A DNA stretch of 10,101 bases from assembly GCA_039024435.1 (NCBI GenBank), contig JBCCQH010000167.1, positions 1-10,101 of the forward strand. The letters run 5' to 3'. The stretch comes from JBCCQH01 sp039024435 (GTDB lineage: Bacteria > Bacteroidota > Bacteroidia > J057 > JADKCL01). The notes under the pieces are model-generated. The model worked only from the letters and a program-made list of their open reading frames with translations. It was not told where the DNA came from and ran no database searches. The translations under genes and the position numbers were made by a program. Numbering within the stretch: position 1 is the stretch's first letter; every line of letters starts with the position of its first letter. Of this stretch, positions 1 through 6,462 are shown one piece after another.

Positions 1-137
1 ATTTTGCTATGGCATCTTTTTCCGCCCCTCTTCCGCTATTTTCTCGCCCATAGCTTTGGCTATGGACTCCAAAATGAGCTTCGATGGACAAAAAAATCTG
101 CGATAGCAAATTTCACAAACCAATTTTAAACAGCCTC
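1..137 (-). mobile_element. MITE-like hairpin element, left copy, cut by window edge
   Basis: Read on the minus strand, this segment begins with GAGGCTGTTTAAAATT at position 137 and runs off the left edge. It matches 9965-10101 in inverted orientation over all 137 bases with five differences (positions 27, 34, 82, 85 and 86). Positions 6-54 and 59-107 form an imperfect hairpin around a 4-base loop (TTTG, 55-58), with GCTAT and CCATAGC blocks closing the ends of the stem. The bases next to the terminus are TAA (138-140), and the other copy also abuts TTA, which suits the TNA target preference of some IS5-family (IS1031-type) elements. There is no transposase in this part. I infer a non-autonomous element; it could instead be the end of a larger insertion sequence lying outside the window. 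Confidence 0.7.
6..107. repeat. Long imperfect hairpin inside left element
   Basis: Two 49-base arms (6-54 and 59-107) are near reverse complements around the loop TTTG. The best paired blocks are GCTAT at the base, the T-run against the A-run, ATTTT against AAAAT, and CCATAGC against GCTATGG at the tip. Just outside the arms the pairing continues for three bases (3-5 with 108-110) before the window ends. The arms are too long and too mismatched to be an ordinary terminator, and the structure recurs at the right end. Confidence 0.75.
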
Positions 138-191
138 TAAGTTTCTACAGTTTTCGTAGTTTTTTTTACAAAATCAAAAGTCGAGAAGAGG

Positions 192-841
192 ATGTCCAGA
201 CTGACCGAGAAGTTTCGAGCTAGAGTTGAATTGTTGCTGGGGCTGGAAAAAGAGCACCGGGAAGGCTTGCAATCAGTTTTATCCGATGCCACGATAAAGT
301 ATACCCCCTGCGATCTGGAAACCGTTCTGACCGAAAAACTCGGTGATGATGACCTCGCCAATTCGGTCGGGGGGGCGTACTCGGTCTGTTTTCGGCTTTG
401 GGCAAAAGTGGACAAACGGTGCCGTCGTTCATTGATGAAATAGGCAATGAGCTATTTGATGGAGAATCCGATCCGAAAAAGGAAACGGACCTTGCGTTTT
501 TGTGCACCATTTTATCTACCGATACGGCCATCGCTACCATCGCGAAAACGATTGGTATGATCAGCGAAAACGATAACTTATTCTTGGAAACCCGGATTGT
601 CACCGATATCCGGCCCATACTTGCCAGTGAGATTGATTCTGCCATCTCGAATGCAATGATTTTGCACAAATTGCGCATCGGATACCATCACAATGCCGAA
701 TACAATGAAATCTATTTTACGCCGACGGATAAGACCTTGGAATTGCTTGAAGTTGCGATTCAAAGGGCTCAGCAGAAGTCGGAAGCCTTGGAAAATCAGC
801 TTGGGGAAGCAAACATTTCAATCTTTAATTTAAATCAGTGA
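192..841 (+). pseudogene. Hypothetical protein gene split by a frameshift in a G7 tract
   Basis: I do not recognise the family. The first reading frame opens at ATG 192 (MSRLTEKFRARVE) and would stop at 443. From the run of seven G at 369-375 the protein-like sequence continues in the -1 frame (GVLGLFSALGKSG and on) to the stop at 839-841. One more G in the run would restore a single frame of about 216 residues. The N-terminus is charged and helical, the middle is rich in Ile, Thr and Asp, and the last 35 residues look like a short coiled coil (LEVAIQRAQQKSEALENQL). A purine-rich AAGAGG lies directly before the ATG. The next gene starts 3 bases after the stop, so the two are probably co-transcribed. 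The break could be a real mutation, a phase-variable tract, programmed slippage or a sequencing error; the sequence alone cannot decide. Confidence 0.55.
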
Positions 842-844
842 ACT

Positions 845-1366
845 ATGAATTGGGGAAGTGGCGCGTACCGGAAAACTTCGATTAAAAGAAGGGAAAGAAC
901 CCCGGAAGAAGAGTTCATGGTTGCAAAGTTCCCTTTTGGGATGTCCGAAAGCGAGTGGAATGAAATGCGGAAGTTGGGCGCGGTCATCTCGCCCGACAAT
1001 TGGTCATCTCCGACGACGGTTGAGTCGTCCAAATCTTCGGACCATGAGCAGATATTTGACCACGTGCAGGCAGTCTTGAAAGCCGCGACTGAATTGGGGT
1101 TTGCCACGCAAAAAATTCTTTCGCTTTGCTACAACATTCTGCAAGAAGCATATCGCCAAGGTAAATCCGATCTGCACATCGACACCAGTGCGGAAAATGA
1201 AATCATGATCTTTCGAATCATCAATGGACAGTACAGCAGAATTCTAATTGACGAAGCCGGTGACGTGAGCTACATCTTCATCGCGAAGCGTTTAGAGGAC
1301 GCACGAAGCAAGACCTTCATGTTTCAGGAGGAATGGGATTTTTCGGAGATCGTTAATGAACTTTAG
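845..1366 (+). CDS. Hypothetical protein, 173 aa
   Basis: This is an intact frame starting at ATG 845, three bases after the preceding stop, and followed 6 bases later by the next start. That spacing suggests a three-gene operon. I do not recognise a named family. The N-terminal 35 residues are basic and probably flexible (RKTSIKRRERTPEEE). A middle segment looks helical (FDHVQAVLKAATELGF). The C-terminal half reads as a small beta-rich domain (LHIDTSAENEIMIFRIING, then YSRILIDEAGDVSYIFI), ending in an acidic tail. Strands of this kind, with an ILIDEAGD turn, resemble small uncharacterised bacterial proteins encoded as adjacent pairs, but that is an impression from memory. No signal peptide or membrane segment is visible, so it is probably cytoplasmic. 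Codon use is less GC-rich than in pheS next door, which suggests acquired or fast-evolving DNA. Confidence 0.7.
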   Translation: MNWGSGAYRKTSIKRRERTPEEEFMVAKFPFGMSESEWNEMRKLGAVISPDNWSSPTTVESSKSSDHEQIFDHVQAVLKAATELGFATQKILSLCYNILQEAYRQGKSDLHIDTSAENEIMIFRIINGQYSRILIDEAGDVSYIFIAKRLEDARSKTFMFQEEWDFSEIVNEL

Positions 1367-1372
1367 TGCCCG

Positions 1373-1922
1373 ATGACTTGTGAGAAGCCCAATGTCCCTG
1401 CCTATTTGCACTGGGATGGGGAGACGATCCTTGCGCGCAACATGATTCGCCGCGACGATGGTTTACCGGGTCAAGCCGAAAGGCAATCCACTCAAGTGGC
1501 CCAGTATCCTGACTGCCTTGAGCTGTAAACTCGGTTCATTGATCCAGCTCGAACACGTTTTGGCGATTACGCGCCTAGAATTGGGCAATGAAATAGCTTA
1601 TGCCTTTGTACACGAAGTTGATTCGGTTATCGTCTCGCTTGCTTGTGATCTTGTGGACCACAAATATTTTGGAGTACATGCCCTGTCCTGTTTATTGGAG
1701 CACAAGCCCTTGGCCTGTGATTTCTCCCACGTGGAAATTCAAATCCGCCACGTATTCCCGCTGAACGGGATTGTGAATGAGCGGGTGTATCGGCATGTGG
1801 ACTGGAGCAATAACGATTTTTGTGTCCTCGCTCAGAAAAAGCCCAAAAGGTTCCTCAAAGACCTCCGGGCTGAATATCGGGCGAAGATTGGTACAATTTT
1901 CAATAAAGTTGTCGACCAATAG
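1373..1922 (+). pseudogene. Hypothetical protein gene with apparent one-base insertion
   Basis: The frame starting at ATG 1373 reads MTCEKPNVPAYLHWDGETIL and would end prematurely at a TAA near 1528. The frame from 1458 to 1922 then carries the rest (YRVKPKGNPLKWPSILTAL and on). Dropping one T from the TTT at 1462-1464 joins them into a single protein of about 182 residues, passing from RDDG to YRVKPKGN. Alternatively, translation may simply start at ATG 1458 to give an intact 154-aa protein. The C-terminal part is rich in His, Val and Cys and ends in a basic helix (KKPKRFLKDLRAEYRAK). There is no signal peptide and no family I can name. It is the third gene of the tight cluster beginning at 192, and GC is lower than in pheS downstream. 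Confidence 0.45.
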
Positions 1923-2005
1923 AGTCGGAGGGCTTGGGTTTTTTGGAAATATGTGGGAAGCAAAAGTGTTCCTGGCGCTCGCTCTCTCCCCTCCATCCGC
2001 CTTGC

Positions 2006-2036
2006 TTGTTCCCGCCCGCCCTTCTGTGTATCTTTA
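2006..2036 (+). promoter_or_regulatory. Candidate Bacteroidota promoter for pheS
   Basis: TTG at 2006-2008 is followed after 20 bases by TATCTTTA (2029-2036), close to the phylum's -33 TTTG / -7 TAnnTTTG consensus and its usual spacing. Transcription would begin at about 2043, giving a leader of roughly 14 bases before the ATG at 2057. The position just upstream of the chosen start supports both calls. Confidence 0.5.
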
Positions 2037-2056
2037 CCGCCTCGAAAAACACCGCA

Positions 2057-3073
2057 ATGCAAGACCAGATCAATGCTATCCGCGCGGCGATGGCCGCCTA
2101 CGCTGCCGCTTCCGGCTCGGTGGAGGAGTTCAAGCGCCTTTACACCGGCAAAAAAGGCGCCATCAATGGCCTGTTCGACACCTTTCGCAGTTTGCCCAAA
2201 GAGGAAAAAGCCCAATACGGCAAGTTGCTGAACGAGGTCAAGCAAGCAGGCCAGCAAAAGCTCAAAACACTGGAAAAGCAGCAGAAAGCGCAGAAAAAAT
2301 CGACCGGACCCGCCGACATGACCTTGCCCGGCGATCCCCATTTCATCGGCGCCCGGCACCCCTTGGCGATCATCCGCAACCGCATCATTTCCATCTTCGG
2401 GAAGATTGGATTTACCATTGCCGACGGACCGGAGATCGAGAACGACTGGTACAATTTTACCGCGCTCAACATCCCCGAAGATCATCCGGCGCGGGACATG
2501 CAGGACACCTTTTTCCTGCCTGCGGACAAGCTGCTCCGCACCCATACTTCCAACGTCCAGATTCGGGTCATGGAATCCCAGGAGCCACCGATTCGGATTT
2601 TGGCCCCGGGCATGGTGTTCCGCAATGAGACCGTTTCTGCCCGCGCCCACGCATTTTTTCACCAGGTAGAAGGACTCTACGTGGACCGGGACGTGTCCTT
2701 TCCGGACATGGTTCAGGTACTCGATTACTTTGCGAAGTCCATGTTTGGCGCCCAGACTGAAGTGAAACTGCGGCCTTCATTCTTCCCCTTTACCGAAATC
2801 AGCGCGGAAATGGACGTGTCGTGCATGATTTGCGATGGCGGTGGCTGCAACATTTGCAAGTACACCGGTTGGGTAGAAATCATGGGTTGCGGTATGGTGG
2901 ATCCAGCGGTGCTGGAAAATTGCGGCATCGATCCCGACGTGTACAGCGGGTACGCTTTCGGTATGGGGATTGAACGCATCGCGATGCTGGTCTACGGCAT
3001 CAACGATTTGCGGTTGTTTTCCCAGAATGACATCCGCTTCCTCAAACAATTCGAACTTCTGAATCCCTACTGA
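2057..3073 (+). CDS. pheS: Phenylalanine--tRNA ligase alpha subunit
   Basis: This is the class II aminoacyl-tRNA synthetase subunit that activates phenylalanine and charges tRNA-Phe in the cytoplasm as an (alpha beta)2 tetramer with PheT. The 338-aa product has the usual length. Residues 1-85 are the helical, lysine-rich tRNA-binding arm. The catalytic domain begins near G92 (GDPHFIGARHPL), with motif 2 at F188-R189-N190-E191 followed by FHQVEG, and motif 3 in GYAFGMGIER near residue 300. The alanine before FG (A300) corresponds to the specificity residue A294 of the E. coli enzyme. A CxxCx4CxxC cluster at 256-267 could bind zinc, as in many Gram-positive and Bacteroidota PheS proteins. The frame stays open upstream to 1934, but ATG 2057 begins the conserved protein and follows a promoter-like site. 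pheT is not adjacent. The next gene starts one base after the stop. Confidence 0.97.
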   Translation: MQDQINAIRAAMAAYAAASGSVEEFKRLYTGKKGAINGLFDTFRSLPKEEKAQYGKLLNEVKQAGQQKLKTLEKQQKAQKKSTGPADMTLPGDPHFIGARHPLAIIRNRIISIFGKIGFTIADGPEIENDWYNFTALNIPEDHPARDMQDTFFLPADKLLRTHTSNVQIRVMESQEPPIRILAPGMVFRNETVSARAHAFFHQVEGLYVDRDVSFPDMVQVLDYFAKSMFGAQTEVKLRPSFFPFTEISAEMDVSCMICDGGGCNICKYTGWVEIMGCGMVDPAVLENCGIDPDVYSGYAFGMGIERIAMLVYGINDLRLFSQNDIRFLKQFELLNPY

Positions 3074-3074
3074 G

Positions 3075-3932
3075 ATGAAAAGTGTTGCTGATATCCGCTC
3101 CATTGCCGTATTGGGCGCCGGCGTCATGGGCCGGGGAATTGCCCTGGCCGCCGCGATGAAAGGTTACCGCGTGATCTTGTTCGACATCAAGCAGGAAGTG
3201 CTGGCGACTGCCGCGCAGTATTTTGATAAGTTCCTCGCGAAGTCCATCCAGCGCAACAAAATTACCCCGGAGCAAAAGCCGGAAATCATCGCTGCGATTC
3301 AGCTCAGTCAGGACATGGCCGACCTCAAGGCAGATATCGTCATCGAAGCCATCCTCGAAAATCTGGCCCTCAAACAGCAAGTGCTCGGAGAAATCGAAGC
3401 CCAAAACGCGGAAGACACCATCATCGCCAGCAATACCTCCACGATCCCTATCACGCAGATTGCCGCCGGCCTCGCCCGGCCGGAAATGGTCGTGGGAATG
3501 CACTTCTTCAATCCCGCCCCGATCATGAAATTGGTGGAGGTGATTTCCGGAGAAATGACCGCCGCGGAGGTGAGCACGGCGACCTTTGCCCTGGCGGAAA
3601 AACTGGGCAAAAAGCCAGTACACGCCAAGGATGAGCCCGGTTTCATCGTGAACCGGGTGGCGCGTCACTTCTATGTGGAGAGCCTGAAAGTACTGGAAGA
3701 GCGGGTCGCCGATCACGCAACCATCGACCGGCTCATGGAAAGCTCTGGCTTCCGGATGGGACCGTTCCGACTCATGGACCTGATCGGCATCGAGACGAAC
3801 CACGAAGTGACCAAGTCCCTGTACAATTCATTTTTCCAGGATGAAAAATTCCGTCCCAGCCGCATCCAGCAGAAAAAGGTGGATGCTGGGCACTTTGGCC
3901 GTAAAACAGGCCGGGGTTTCTACGAATATTGA
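3075..3932 (+). CDS. hbd: 3-hydroxybutyryl-CoA dehydrogenase
   Basis: This NAD(P)-dependent enzyme interconverts acetoacetyl-CoA and 3-hydroxybutyryl-CoA (or longer 3-hydroxyacyl-CoAs), in the cytoplasm. At 285 residues it has the length of stand-alone Hbd/PaaH enzymes. The Rossmann motif GAGVMG is at 14-19, with D37 ending the second strand, which favours NAD over NADP. The catalytic set is complete: S122 in SNTST, H143 in HFFNPAP, E155 in KLVEV and N193 in GFIVNRV. The spacing matches human 3-hydroxyacyl-CoA dehydrogenase (S137, H158, E170, N208). The C-terminal helical domain carries GPFRLMDLIG and ends at GRKTGRGFYEY. It begins one base after pheS ends, so it is almost certainly co-transcribed with pheS, although the functions are unrelated. 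Whether it serves butyrate-type metabolism, fatty-acid oxidation or phenylacetate breakdown cannot be told from this window. Confidence 0.95.
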   Translation: MKSVADIRSIAVLGAGVMGRGIALAAAMKGYRVILFDIKQEVLATAAQYFDKFLAKSIQRNKITPEQKPEIIAAIQLSQDMADLKADIVIEAILENLALKQQVLGEIEAQNAEDTIIASNTSTIPITQIAAGLARPEMVVGMHFFNPAPIMKLVEVISGEMTAAEVSTATFALAEKLGKKPVHAKDEPGFIVNRVARHFYVESLKVLEERVADHATIDRLMESSGFRMGPFRLMDLIGIETNHEVTKSLYNSFFQDEKFRPSRIQQKKVDAGHFGRKTGRGFYEY

Positions 3933-3954
3933 TCTTTAAAAAGGCGTTCGCTTT

Positions 3955-3984
3955 CTTCGGGAGGTACGGGGACGAAGGTTTTTT
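3955..3984 (+). terminator. Possible Rho-independent terminator after hbd
   Basis: CTTCG (3955-3959) and CGAAG (3973-3977) can pair around a 13-base loop, and a run of six T follows at 3979-3984. It begins 23 bases after the hbd stop. The stem is short and the loop large, so the call is weak, but the position fits the end of the pheS-hbd transcript. Confidence 0.4.
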
Positions 3985-4275
3985 GGGACTATTTGCCTCG
4001 TGAATTGCACTTTAATCCTGCCGTTGGCCGAGATTGCGGGGAATGCAATGCGATGCGGGAAGCCCCATCGGATCCGCAAAATCCCTACGCCCCACAAAGA
4101 AATTTACACGTCGGGTAAAGTCGCCGCAAATGCCTTGTCGGTCGATCCCCGGTTGTCGTTGGTCAATCCTCGTGGCCTGTTGGCCGAAATGCGGGCACAA
4201 TGTTGATACTCGTTGGTCATTCAGTGAAAAGTTTTTCCTAGTTTTGCGCTTTGTCGCACCCAATGGAGTATCCAG
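3985..4275. other. Gene-free leader region before purF
   Basis: I see no convincing gene here. A short GTG-started frame (4000-4206) and an antisense frame have no protein-like character. The region holds two copies of TCGTTGGTCA (4156-4165 and 4210-4219), a small GGCC-TGTT-GGCC palindrome near 4173-4184, and the purF promoter-like box at 4239. Confidence 0.5.
4239..4246 (+). promoter_or_regulatory. Candidate -7 box (TAGTTTTG) for purF
   Basis: TAGTTTTG is an exact match to the Bacteroidota -7 consensus TAnnTTTG and lies 29 bases before the GTG start. The nearest upstream TTG (4213-4215) is 23 bases away, slightly longer than the usual spacing. It overlaps the second TCGTTGGTCA repeat, which could therefore act as an operator; that part is inference. 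Confidence 0.45.
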
Positions 4276-6177
4276 GTGAGTGATCCAATCAAACACGAGT
4301 GTGGTATCGCCTTGATCCGCCTCAAAAAGCCCCTCCCGTATTATCAGGACAAGTATGGTTCGGCCTTATGGGGCCTGAATCGGCTGTACCTTTTGCTGGA
4401 AAAACAGCGCAATCGCGGTCAGGACGGGGCCGGCTTGGCCACGGTGAAGCTCGACGTACCGGAAGGCCAGCCTTACATCGTCCGGAAACGCAACAATGAT
4501 CCCCAGTCGCTTACGGCACTGTTTGAGGGCATCAACCAGGAACTTGAAGAACTGAAGCGCAAGTATCCCCACATCGAGCAGGATCCGGAACTGCTGCAAC
4601 AGCACTTCAAATACGCCGGTGAATTGCTGCTCGGCCATCTGCGCTACGCTACCCATGGCAATAGCACCATCGACGCTTGCCACCCGGTGCTCCGCCTGAA
4701 CAATTGGCGCTCGCGCACCCTTACGGTGGCCGGCAACTTCAACCTCACCAATGTCCCGGAGCTTTTCCAAAAACTGGTGGACTTGGGCCAGCACCCGCGG
4801 CACCGGACCGATACTGAAACCGTATTGGAGCGGATCGGTCACTTTTTGGAGACGGAAAACGAAAAGCTGTTCCAAAAATTCAAAGCGGAAGGCCAGTCCA
4901 ACTATGAGATCTCCCGCAGCATCGCCGGTGCCCTGGATATGAAGCGGATTTTCACCAAAGCGGCCCGGCGCTGGGACGGTGGCTTCACGATGGCGGGACT
5001 GATCGGCAGCGGCGACGTCTTTGTGGCCCGCGATCCCAATAGCATTCGGCCGTGCCACTACTACGAGCACGAAGATTTTGTCGCAGTGGCCTCCGAGCGC
5101 CCGGCCATTTCGAATGTCTTCAACGTGCAGTACAAAGACATCCGCGAATTGCCGGGGGGAAAGGTGATGCAGATCCGCCGCAACGGCAAAATGAGTATCC
5201 GGGCTTTTACCGAGCCAAAAGAGCAACGCAGTTGTTCCTTTGAGCGCATCTATTTTTCCCGGGGAAACGACCCCGACATCTACCGGGAGCGCCAGGAGCT
5301 GGGCAATCTGCTTGTCCCCAAAATCCTGAAAGCGGTGAACCACGACCTGGACCACACCGTGTTCAGCTACATCCCAAACACCTCGGAAATGGCGTTTTGG
5401 GGCATGATCAAGGGGGTGGAAAGCCAAATGATCAAGGACAAACTCAGCGAACTGCGGGGGCGCAATGGCCAGGCGACCGATGCGGATCTGGTGCGGATAT
5501 TGTCCTCCCGCCCCCGCGTTGAAAAGGTCGTCCTCAAAGACGCCAAGATGCGAACCTTCATCGCTGATGACAGCACCCGCGATGACCTGGTCGGGCACGT
5601 GTACGACATCACCCAGGGGACCCTAGAACCCGGCGTCGACAATCTGGTGTGCATCGACGATTCCATCGTGCGGGGCACGACCTTGAAAAAGAGCATCCTG
5701 AAGATCCTGGATCGCCTCCGCCCCAAGAAAATCGTGATTGTTTCCTCCGCGCCGCAGATCCGTTATCCCGACTGCTACGGAATCGACATGAGCCAAATCG
5801 GGCGTTTTGCCGCTTTCCAGGCCGCCATCGAATTGCTGAAGGAGCGTGGTATGGAGTCGATCATTCAGCAGGTGTACCAGGAATGCCTGGCCATGCGGAA
5901 ATCCAACACACTGGATCGCAGAAATGCCGTCAAAGCCATCTACAAGGAGTTCACTGAAGACGAAGTTTCCCGCAAGATCGGCGAGTTGCTCACGCCCAAA
6001 GACATGCATTGTAAAGTGCAGATCGTCTATCAACCCCTGGCGAATCTCGCCAAAGCCATTCCCAATCACCGGGGCGACTGGTATTTTTCCGGCGATTATC
6101 CCACCCTGGGCGGCACCCGCGTCGTCAACACTGCCTACATCAACTACATCGAAGAGGTAAAGGGGCGGAGTTATTGA
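4276..6177 (+). CDS. purF: Amidophosphoribosyltransferase, long Bacteroidota form
   Basis: PurF transfers ammonia released from glutamine to PRPP, giving 5-phosphoribosylamine, the first committed step of purine synthesis. The 633-aa protein has an N-terminal Ntn-type glutaminase domain and a C-terminal phosphoribosyltransferase domain. Translation starts at GTG, which places the catalytic cysteine at C9 in HECGIA after a short propeptide-like leader. RNRGQDGAG, GHLRYATHG (R123), GNFNLTN (N154) and RTDTE (D179) mark the glutamine site. VCIDDSIVRGTT (458-469) is the PRPP loop, followed by SAPQIRYPDCYGIDM. RTFIADDSTR is also PurF-like. It is much longer than E. coli PurF (about 505 aa), with extra sequence in the glutaminase domain and at the C-terminus. 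Bacteroidota often encode this form besides a shorter PurF, so the in vivo role as the main PurF is inferred. F155 replaces the glycine usual after the oxyanion asparagine. Confidence 0.88.
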   Translation: MSDPIKHECGIALIRLKKPLPYYQDKYGSALWGLNRLYLLLEKQRNRGQDGAGLATVKLDVPEGQPYIVRKRNNDPQSLTALFEGINQELEELKRKYPHIEQDPELLQQHFKYAGELLLGHLRYATHGNSTIDACHPVLRLNNWRSRTLTVAGNFNLTNVPELFQKLVDLGQHPRHRTDTETVLERIGHFLETENEKLFQKFKAEGQSNYEISRSIAGALDMKRIFTKAARRWDGGFTMAGLIGSGDVFVARDPNSIRPCHYYEHEDFVAVASERPAISNVFNVQYKDIRELPGGKVMQIRRNGKMSIRAFTEPKEQRSCSFERIYFSRGNDPDIYRERQELGNLLVPKILKAVNHDLDHTVFSYIPNTSEMAFWGMIKGVESQMIKDKLSELRGRNGQATDADLVRILSSRPRVEKVVLKDAKMRTFIADDSTRDDLVGHVYDITQGTLEPGVDNLVCIDDSIVRGTTLKKSILKILDRLRPKKIVIVSSAPQIRYPDCYGIDMSQIGRFAAFQAAIELLKERGMESIIQQVYQECLAMRKSNTLDRRNAVKAIYKEFTEDEVSRKIGELLTPKDMHCKVQIVYQPLANLAKAIPNHRGDWYFSGDYPTLGGTRVVNTAYINYIEEVKGRSY

Positions 6178-6217
6178 TTTAAGAATTTTCAATTGATCGA
6201 TTTCCAATTTCCAATTG

Positions 6218-6234
6218 GCGCGTCTTGGACGCGC
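6218..6234. repeat. GC-rich palindrome (GCGCGTC / GACGCGC)
   Basis: Perfect 7-base arms surround the loop TTG, 40 bases after the purF stop. No T-run follows, so it is not a standard terminator. It resembles the REP-like palindromes scattered through intergenic DNA of many bacteria. Confidence 0.65.
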
Positions 6235-6286
6235 AGCCCCCCCGCATGTAAGCGACCCAAAAAGTCCCTTATGCACGCAGATCGTA

Positions 6287-6308
6287 GCCGCACGGCACGC
6301 CGTGCGGC
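6287..6308. repeat. GC-rich palindrome (GCCGCACGGC / GCCGTGCGGC)
   Basis: Perfect 10-base arms flank a 2-base spacer (AC). The structure is strong, lies mid-way between two genes, and has no following T-run. A REP-like element or a protein-binding palindrome are both possible. Confidence 0.7.
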
Positions 6309-6361
6309 CCGCAAGGATTTTCCGATTTTTCTCCGTTGCATTTAATGGTGCGTTGCATATC

Positions 6362-6410
6362 ATCAGAAATCAGAAATCAGAAATCAGAAATCAGAAATCA
6401 GAAATCAGAA
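6362..6410. repeat. Tandem heptamer repeat, 7 x ATCAGAA
   Basis: Seven identical, uninterrupted copies of ATCAGAA are followed by the decayed unit ATCGAAA (6411-6417). A perfect array of seven short units is prone to slipped-strand copy-number change. It ends 22 bases before the likely ung -7 box. Confidence 0.97.
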
Positions 6411-6432
6411 ATCGAAACTTTCCTGTATCCCC

Positions 6433-6440
6433 TAAGTTTG
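6433..6440 (+). promoter_or_regulatory. Candidate -7 box (TAAGTTTG) for ung
   Basis: TAAGTTTG matches TAnnTTTG exactly and lies 22 bases before the ung ATG. The expected -33 position falls at about 6410-6413, at the downstream edge of the heptamer array, where no TTTG is present. The upstream half of this promoter would therefore be made of, or immediately next to, repeat DNA. Confidence 0.5.
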
Positions 6441-6462
6441 TCATTTACCAATATTCTCCAAA

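Larger units (their letters stand above)
6178..6462. other. purF-ung intergenic region with palindromes and tandem repeats
   Basis: No gene is supported in these 285 bases. In order, they contain an AT-rich stretch with two CAATTG sites (6190-6195, 6212-6217) and a doubled TTTCCAAT, a GC-rich palindrome (6218-6234), a second palindrome (6287-6308), the seven-copy heptamer tract (6362-6410), and a TAAGTTTG promoter-like box before ung. Confidence 0.7.

Noticed and set aside
6..107. Integron attC site
   Set aside because: The imperfect palindrome is of similar size, but the GTTRRRY / RYYYAAC core sites are absent and no integrase or cassette pattern is present.
157..164. TAGTTTTT as a promoter -7 box for the first gene
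   Set aside because: It differs from TAnnTTTG at the last base and no -33 TTTG lies at the right distance; the T-run makes such matches likely by chance.
145..167. CTAC / GTAG stem followed by eight T, as a terminator beside the left element
   Set aside because: The stem is only four base pairs and no upstream gene is visible for it to terminate.
1777..2628. Long open frame overlapping the cluster end and the 5' half of pheS in another frame
   Set aside because: It covers the conserved pheS sequence out of frame and has the Arg-, Pro- and His-rich composition of a shadow reading.
3042..3803. Minus-strand open frame of 253 codons opposite hbd
   Set aside because: It is antisense to a gene whose catalytic residues are all in place; its His-, Asp- and Gly-rich composition is a codon-mirror artefact.
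4000..4206. Possible 68-aa protein in the purF leader
   Set aside because: GTG start, no protein-like pattern, no conserved motif and no start signal. It lies in a region better explained as regulatory.
4366..5598. Long open frame (410 codons) on the minus strand opposite purF
   Set aside because: It is antisense to a strongly conserved gene. The composition is what GC-rich codons give on the opposite strand, and no motif is visible.
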